From: Duganella sp. BJB476
GTDB lineage: Bacteria > Pseudomonadota > Gammaproteobacteria > Burkholderiales > Burkholderiaceae_D
Direction of reading: 5' to 3'
DNA length: 64,000 nucleotides
NCBI RefSeq assembly: GCF_003416895.1
Contig: NZ_QVIO01000003.1
Span: 62,001 to 126,000, forward strand
In this document: one piece after another, positions 60,207-64,000 of the stretch
How positions within the stretch are numbered: position 1 is the stretch's first letter
Layout: each line of letters begins with the position of its first letter
Notes under the pieces: generated by a model
Databases searched by the model: none
The model's input: only the letters and a program-made list of their open reading frames with translations
What the model was told of the DNA's origin: nothing
Made by a program: the position numbers and the translations under genes

Positions 60207-61592
60207 TTAATCGCCTTGATACAGCGCCAGGTTACCGACATAGTTGCCAAACTTGGTGTACTGGCCGATCCAGGTCAGGCGTACCGAGCCGATCGGGCCG
60301 TTACGCTGCTTACCGATGATGATCTCGGCCGTTCCTTTATCGGGCGAGTCCGGGTTGTAGACCTCGTCGCGATACAAGAAGATGATGACGTCCGCATCCT
60401 GCTCGATAGCGCCGGATTCGCGCAAGTCGGACATGACGGGACGTTTATTGGGACGTTGCTCCAGCGAGCGGTTCAGCTGCGACAGCGCGATCACCGGGCA
60501 CTGCAGCTCTTTGGCCAGGCCCTTGAGCGAGCGCGAGATTTCCGAGATCTCGGAGGCGCGGTTGTCGCCCTGGGTCGAGCCTGTCATCAGCTGCAGGTAG
60601 TCGACCACGATCAGGCCCAGCTTGCCGCATTGGCGCGACAGGCGGCGCGCGCGGGCGCGCATTTCGATCGGGTTCAGCGCCGGGGTCTCGTCGATATAGA
60701 CCTGGGCGTCGTTCATTTTCTGGATGGCGTGCGTCAGGCGCGGCCAATCCTCGTCGTTCAGCTTACCGGTACGCAGGCGGTGCTGGTCCAGCTGACCGAC
60801 CGAGCCCAGCATACGCATGGCCAGCTGCACGCCGCCCATCTCCATCGAGAACACGGCGACCGGCAGGCCCTCTTCCACCGCGACGTTCTCGGCGATGTTC
60901 ATAGAGAACGCGGTCTTGCCCATCGACGGACGGCCGGCCACGACCACCATGTCGCCCGGCTGCAGGCCGGAGGTCATGCGGTCGAGGTCGATCCAGCCGG
61001 TCGGCACGCCGGTGATCTCGGACTGGCTTTCGCGTGAATACAGTTCGTCGATGCGCTCGACCACCTGGGTCAGCAGCGGCTGCACGGGGGTCCAGCCGGC
61101 GGCGCCGCGGGCGCCCTGCTCGGCGATGGCGAAGATCTTCGATTCGGCCTCGTCGAGCATCTGCTTGACTTCCTTGCCTTGCGGGCTGAAGGCCTGGCCG
61201 GAAATTTCGTCGGCGACCGTGATCAGCTGGCGCAGGATGGAACGATCGCGGACGATCTCGGCGTAGCGGCGGATGTTGGCGGCCGATGGCGTGTTTTGCG
61301 CCATCGCGTTCAGGTAGGTCAGGCCACCCACGTCCTCGGCCTTGCCCAGCTGGGACAGGGTTTCAAACACGGTGATGACGTCGGCCGGCCTGGACGCGTT
61401 GATCATCTTGACGATCTGCTCGAAGATGATGCGGTGGTCGTAGCGGTAGAAGTCGTCCGGATTCATCATATCCGCAATGCGGTCGAACGCCGCATTATCG
61501 CGCAGCAGGCCGCCGATGACGGACTGTTCTGCTTCGATGGAATGCGGCGGGACGCGGAGTGAATCTATTTGCGGATCGGAGGGGGCGTTCAT
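60207..61592 (-). CDS. dnaB: Replicative DNA helicase DnaB
   Basis: Hexameric replicative helicase of 461 aa. The N-terminal helical domain (about residues 10-115) is followed by a linker and the RecA-like domain (about 195-455) with Walker A GRPSMGKTAFS, Walker B in KLGLIVVDYLQLM, and the DnaB arginine-finger region ending ADVIIFLYRDEVYN. No intein or insertion interrupts it. It unwinds DNA ahead of the replisome. It lies downstream of rplI on the same strand, but a strong terminator separates them (61643-61669), so it probably has its own promoter near 61600. Confidence 0.95.
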   Translation of the reverse strand: MNAPSDPQIDSLRVPPHSIEAEQSVIGGLLRDNAAFDRIADMMNPDDFYRYDHRIIFEQIVKMINASRPADVITVFETLSQLGKAEDVGGLTYLNAMAQNTPSAANIRRYAEIVRDRSILRQLITVADEISGQAFSPQGKEVKQMLDEAESKIFAIAEQGARGAAGWTPVQPLLTQVVERIDELYSRESQSEITGVPTGWIDLDRMTSGLQPGDMVVVAGRPSMGKTAFSMNIAENVAVEEGLPVAVFSMEMGGVQLAMRMLGSVGQLDQHRLRTGKLNDEDWPRLTHAIQKMNDAQVYIDETPALNPIEMRARARRLSRQCGKLGLIVVDYLQLMTGSTQGDNRASEISEISRSLKGLAKELQCPVIALSQLNRSLEQRPNKRPVMSDLRESGAIEQDADVIIFLYRDEVYNPDSPDKGTAEIIIGKQRNGPIGSVRLTWIGQYTKFGNYVGNLALYQGD

Positions 61593-61642
61593 GGCGCGAA
61601 TTATACCTGCTTGCTTGAGCCGTATTACAAATTTATGACGAG

Positions 61643-61669
61643 AAAAAAGCCGGGCAAGCCCGGCTTTTT
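61643..61669. terminator. Bidirectional-looking terminator between rplI and dnaB
   Basis: A perfect 7-bp stem, GCCGGGC (61649-61655) with GCCCGGC (61658-61664), has a 2-base centre and is flanked by AAAAAA on one side and TTTTT on the other. On the minus strand it ends the ribosomal operon 45 bases after the rplI stop. Confidence 0.88.
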
Positions 61670-61713
61670 CAATGTGTTGCCATACCGACCAGACGTCGCC
61701 GCCCGGTCGAATA

Positions 61714-62166
61714 TTAGGCGGCTTCGCCTACGACAGCAACGGTCACTTCTACCACCACGTCGGTGTGCAGAGCAACGCTTACTGGGTGCTCGCCAACGGT
61801 CTTCAGAGGACCGGTAGGCATGCGCACAGCAGCTTTTTCAACAGCGAAACCAGCTTTGGTCAGCGCTTCAGCGATGTCGAAGTTGGTGACCGAGCCGAAC
61901 AGACGGCCGTCAACACCAGCTTTTTGCGAAACGGTCACGGTCATGCCGTTCAGTTTCTCGCCTTGGGCTTGAGCAGCAGCCAGCTTTTCAGCAGCGGCTT
62001 TTTCCAGTTCAGCGCGCTTGACTTCGAATTCAGCAACGGCGGACGCGGTAGCGCGGCGAGCCATTTTTTGCGGAATCAGGAAGTTACGTGCGTAACCGTC
62101 TTTAACTTTAACGACTTCACCCAGGTTGCCCAGGTTGACGACTTTTTCTAACAGAATGATTTGCAT
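61714..62166 (-). CDS. rplI: 50S ribosomal protein L9
   Basis: Ribosomal protein of 150 aa with the two L9 domains: the N-terminal 23S-rRNA-binding domain [20 protein letters not shown] followed by [14 protein letters not shown], the long connecting helix (about residues 40-75) and the C-terminal domain ending in VEVTVAVV. Length is normal (147-150 aa). It is the last gene of the rpsF-priB-rpsR-rplI operon and is followed by the terminator at 61643. GGAGAAG lies before the ATG. Confidence 0.97.
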   Translation of the reverse strand: MQIILLEKVVNLGNLGEVVKVKDGYARNFLIPQKMARRATASAVAEFEVKRAELEKAAAEKLAAAQAQGEKLNGMTVTVSQKAGVDGRLFGSVTNFDIAEALTKAGFAVEKAAVRMPTGPLKTVGEHPVSVALHTDVVVEVTVAVVGEAA

Positions 62167-62200
62167 AGTTCTTCTCCAGGATCTTATCTAGACGACGCGA

Positions 62201-62491
62201 TTAAGCGTGGTGCAGATCGGTGTAAGGCAGCAGCGCGAGGTAGCGAGCGCGCTTGATTGCGGTGTCAACTTGACGCTGGTAGTGCGCCTTGGTACCGGTC
62301 AGACGTGCTGGCATGATTTTGCCGTTTTCCTGGACGAAGTCTTTCAGGGTGTCGACGTCTTTGTAGTCAACTTGTTCTACGTTTGCGGCGGTGAAGCGGC
62401 AGAATTTCTTACGCTTGAACAAAGGATTCTGTTGCTTGCGCTTTTCTTTCAGCTTGAGCTTGTTTTTGTCGAACTTTTTACCGAATGCCAT
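62201..62491 (-). CDS. rpsR: 30S ribosomal protein S18
   Basis: Ribosomal protein of 96 aa. The conserved core [20 protein letters not shown] and [20 protein letters not shown] is characteristic of S18, which pairs with S6 on the small subunit platform. The N-terminal stretch is rich in Lys, as usual in betaproteobacteria. It lies between priB and rplI. GGAGCC is upstream of the ATG. Confidence 0.97.
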   Translation of the reverse strand: MAFGKKFDKNKLKLKEKRKQQNPLFKRKKFCRFTAANVEQVDYKDVDTLKDFVQENGKIMPARLTGTKAHYQRQVDTAIKRARYLALLPYTDLHHA

Positions 62492-62506
62492 TTTAGGCTC
62501 CTGTAT

Positions 62507-62830
62507 CTAAATTGAGCTGTCTGGGACAGCACTAAAATCAATGATGTGAAACACCAGGCTTTTGCTATTGCGATTCTTCTTGTTCAGGAAACCGTTGAAC
62601 TGATACATGCCTGCCAGTGGCGCCTGACTGAAGCGGCCTGAAATCTCGCCCGCGGCAACCGCGGAAATTTCAAACTCGCTCAATCGGGCGATGCCTGCCT
62701 CGGTCTGCTGGGATCGGTGCTGGAGTACAGCGTTCACGATCGGCATGCCGGCCGGGGTGTAGCGCAAGGCGTCCCGTTCGGCGATCAAGGCAATAAACTG
62801 GAGCTGGTTCAGCTCGGCTCCTGGCAACAA
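62507..62830 (-). CDS. priB: Primosomal replication protein N (PriB), start uncertain
   Basis: Single-stranded-DNA-binding OB-fold protein of up to 107 aa that helps reload the replisome. The core ALRYTPAGMPIVNAVLQHRS and EFEISAVAAGEISGRF matches betaproteobacterial PriB. The start is unusual: no ATG or GTG occurs before the fold. A TTG directly after the rpsF stop (62830) opens the frame, but an AGGAG site (about 62818-62822) sits 5 bases before a CTG at 62812 that would give a product beginning (M)NQLQF, close to known PriB starts. I keep the longer frame and regard CTG 62812 as at least equally likely. It is encoded between rpsF and rpsR as in other bacteria. Confidence 0.9.
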   Translation of the reverse strand: MLPGAELNQLQFIALIAERDALRYTPAGMPIVNAVLQHRSQQTEAGIARLSEFEISAVAAGEISGRFSQAPLAGMYQFNGFLNKKNRNSKSLVFHIIDFSAVPDSSI

Positions 62831-63217
62831 TTAGGCCGCAGGAGCAGCAGCAACTGCTGGAGCTTCGGTGCGATGCGATTTCGCTGCATCTTCACGTTGT
62901 ACCGACTTCATCATCGGCGAAGGAGCGGTTTCCGCTTTCTTCATCTTGACGGTCAGGTGACGCAGCACGGCATCATTGAATTTGAAGGCGGTTTCCAGCT
63001 CGACCAGGGTCTCGTTGTCGCATTCGATGTTCAGGCAGATGTAGTGTGCTTTAGCCAGTTTCTGGATCGAGTAAGCCATCTGACGACGACCCCAATCTTC
63101 AACACGGTGCACGGCGCCGCCGCGGGTGGTTACCGAGGCTTTGTAACGCTCGATCATGGCGGGCACTTGCTCGCTCTGGTCCGGGTGGACGATAAATACT
63201 ATTTCATAGTGACGCAT
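62831..63217 (-). CDS. rpsF: 30S ribosomal protein S6
   Basis: Ribosomal protein of 128 aa. [20 protein letters not shown] and [20 protein letters not shown] are the S6 hallmarks. The C-terminal tail is longer than in E. coli and rich in Ala, Pro and Thr, with no post-translational Glu tail visible. The ATG at 63217 is preceded by AAGGGAG; an upstream extension to 63262 is not conserved-looking. It is the first gene of the operon with priB, rpsR and rplI and its promoter must lie in 63218-63400, opposite lexA. Confidence 0.97.
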   Translation of the reverse strand: MRHYEIVFIVHPDQSEQVPAMIERYKASVTTRGGAVHRVEDWGRRQMAYSIQKLAKAHYICLNIECDNETLVELETAFKFNDAVLRHLTVKMKKAETAPSPMMKSVQREDAAKSHRTEAPAVAAAPAA

Positions 63218-63410
63218 GCAAACTCCCTTAAGGACTGTGAATATAGCCCACCCTGGCGTCAAGACAGGTGTGGGAAGAGGTAAGCCCGCGACTATATCAG
63301 CTTTTCCGGCAAAAGACCAGCACCTGCGGCGACGCCAAATCCCCTCTCCTATGAGCCTTCATGAATTTATTTCGCGCAAAGCAACAAATTCCCTTGCATT
63401 TCGCTTCACA

Positions 63411-63443
63411 CTGTACAAAAATACAGACTGTCTATATACACAG
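63411..63443 (+). promoter_or_regulatory. Two tandem LexA (SOS) boxes upstream of lexA
   Basis: Two sites of the form CTGT-N8-ACAG: CTGTACAAAAATACAG (63411-63426) and CTGTCTATATACACAG (63428-63443). Only one base separates them and the lexA ATG is 15 bases after the second. Two adjacent boxes are also found in front of E. coli lexA and allow tight self-repression that is released on DNA damage. Confidence 0.93.
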
Positions 63444-63457
63444 GCCCAAAGCACTCT

Positions 63458-64000
63458 ATGATCAAGCTCACCGCAAGACAGGAACAAATTCTCAATCTGA
63501 TCAAGGATGCCATCGAAAACACCGGCTTCCCGCCGACCCGTGCCGAAATCGCCAATGAACTGGGCTTCAAATCCGCCAACGCGGCCGAGGAGCATCTGCA
63601 GGCGCTGGCGCGCAAGGGCGCGATCGAGATCGCCGCCGGCACTTCGCGCGGCATCCGCCTGCTGGGCGTGCACGCCGAGCCGGCCGCCTCCAAGGTGCCG
63701 GTGTCGCTGATGATGTCGCTGCCGCTGATCGGCCGCGTGGCCGCCGGCTCGCCCATCCTGGCGCAGGAAAATCTGGAGACCAGCTACAGCGTCGATCCGG
63801 CCATGTTCTCCTCCAAGCCGGACTACCTGCTGAAGGTGCGCGGCGAATCGATGCGCGACGCCGGCATCATGGACGGCGACCTGCTGGCCGTGAAGAAGGT
63901 GGACAGCGCCAAGAACGGCCAGATCGTCGTGGCCCGCATCGGCAACGACGTCACCGTCAAGCGCTATCGCAAGACCGGTTCCCTCGTCGAACTACTGCCG
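63458..64000 (+). CDS. lexA: LexA repressor (3' end outside window)
   Basis: SOS repressor; 181 residues are visible before the window ends. The N-terminal winged helix ([20 protein letters not shown], then [15 protein letters not shown]) binds SOS boxes. The autocleavage Ala-Gly bond is in [11 protein letters not shown], and the catalytic Ser is in [17 protein letters not shown]; the Lys of the Ser-Lys dyad is expected in [15 protein letters not shown]. RecA-stimulated self-cleavage should therefore work. The expected full length is about 220 residues. It lies downstream of two SOS boxes and divergent from rpsF. Confidence 0.97.
   Translation, partial: MIKLTARQEQILNLIKDAIENTGFPPTRAEIANELGFKSANAAEEHLQALARKGAIEIAAGTSRGIRLLGVHAEPAASKVPVSLMMSLPLIGRVAAGSPILAQENLETSYSVDPAMFSSKPDYLLKVRGESMRDAGIMDGDLLAVKKVDSAKNGQIVVARIGNDVTVKRYRKTGSLVELLP

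Overview
This is a high-GC window with dense gene packing and short gaps, from a betaproteobacterium of the order Burkholderiales. The family is most likely Oxalobacteraceae, of the Duganella/Massilia/Janthinobacterium type. The placement rests on the rpsF-priB-rpsR-rplI-dnaB block, a PEP-CTERM protein, a PIN-PhoH protein, the PiT/DUF47 pair and many signalling proteins. The genus is inferred, since no rRNA is present. I found no tRNA, rRNA, CRISPR array, transposase or phage gene.

Layout. (1) 1-5084: an arn operon for 4-amino-4-deoxy-L-arabinose modification of lipid A, with arnA split into two genes; arnT is not in the window. (2) 5109-12350: a peroxiredoxin, PIN-PhoH, a PEP-CTERM protein with a clear promoter, a lone HicB, a DUF4349 lipoprotein, a TumE/HTH toxin-antitoxin pair, a copper chaperone behind a CueR-type promoter, a glutathione transferase and a TauE/SafE permease. 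(3) 12340-19770 (minus strand): a cobalamin riboswitch followed by ExbB-like, DUF2149, an exported membrane-anchored CobN-like chelatase and a TonB-dependent receptor. This is the most striking system here. (4) 19785-22448: a copA-cueR copper operon.

(5) 22474-35611 (minus strand): HD-GYP/GAF, CHASE2 adenylate cyclase, a 2113-residue TpsA exoprotein with a TolA-like alanine-rich stretch, its TpsB transporter and a FecR-domain protein. (6) 35824-39089: a metallo-beta-lactamase-fold hydrolase and a GAF-GspE-type ATPase. (7) 39115-48753 (minus strand): a type I secretion ABC transporter, its membrane fusion protein, a small exported protein and a 1795-residue cargo with an HExxH motif and about 80 twelve-residue repeats. 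(8) 49009-58444: a free-standing cyanophycin-synthetase-like N-terminal domain, GNAT, phosphoesterase, MASE4 hybrid kinase, a LytTR regulator with a damaged start beside a decayed LytS-type kinase, DUF2306, an NTF2-like/TetR divergent pair and small unknown membrane genes, one ending in a VapB-like segment. (9) 58472-64000: housekeeping genes (PiT, DUF47, dnaB, rplI, rpsR, priB, rpsF) and the start of lexA behind two SOS boxes.

How they fit together. The arn genes, the two large secretion systems and the outer membrane receptor all concern the cell envelope. Copper handling is split over two loci about 10 kb apart, joined by near-identical CueR-type promoters. The riboswitch ties the CobN/ExbB/TonB-receptor operon to cobalamin status, which argues for corrinoid or cobalt acquisition. 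The same kind of gene set in Bacteroidetes (hmu) serves haem.
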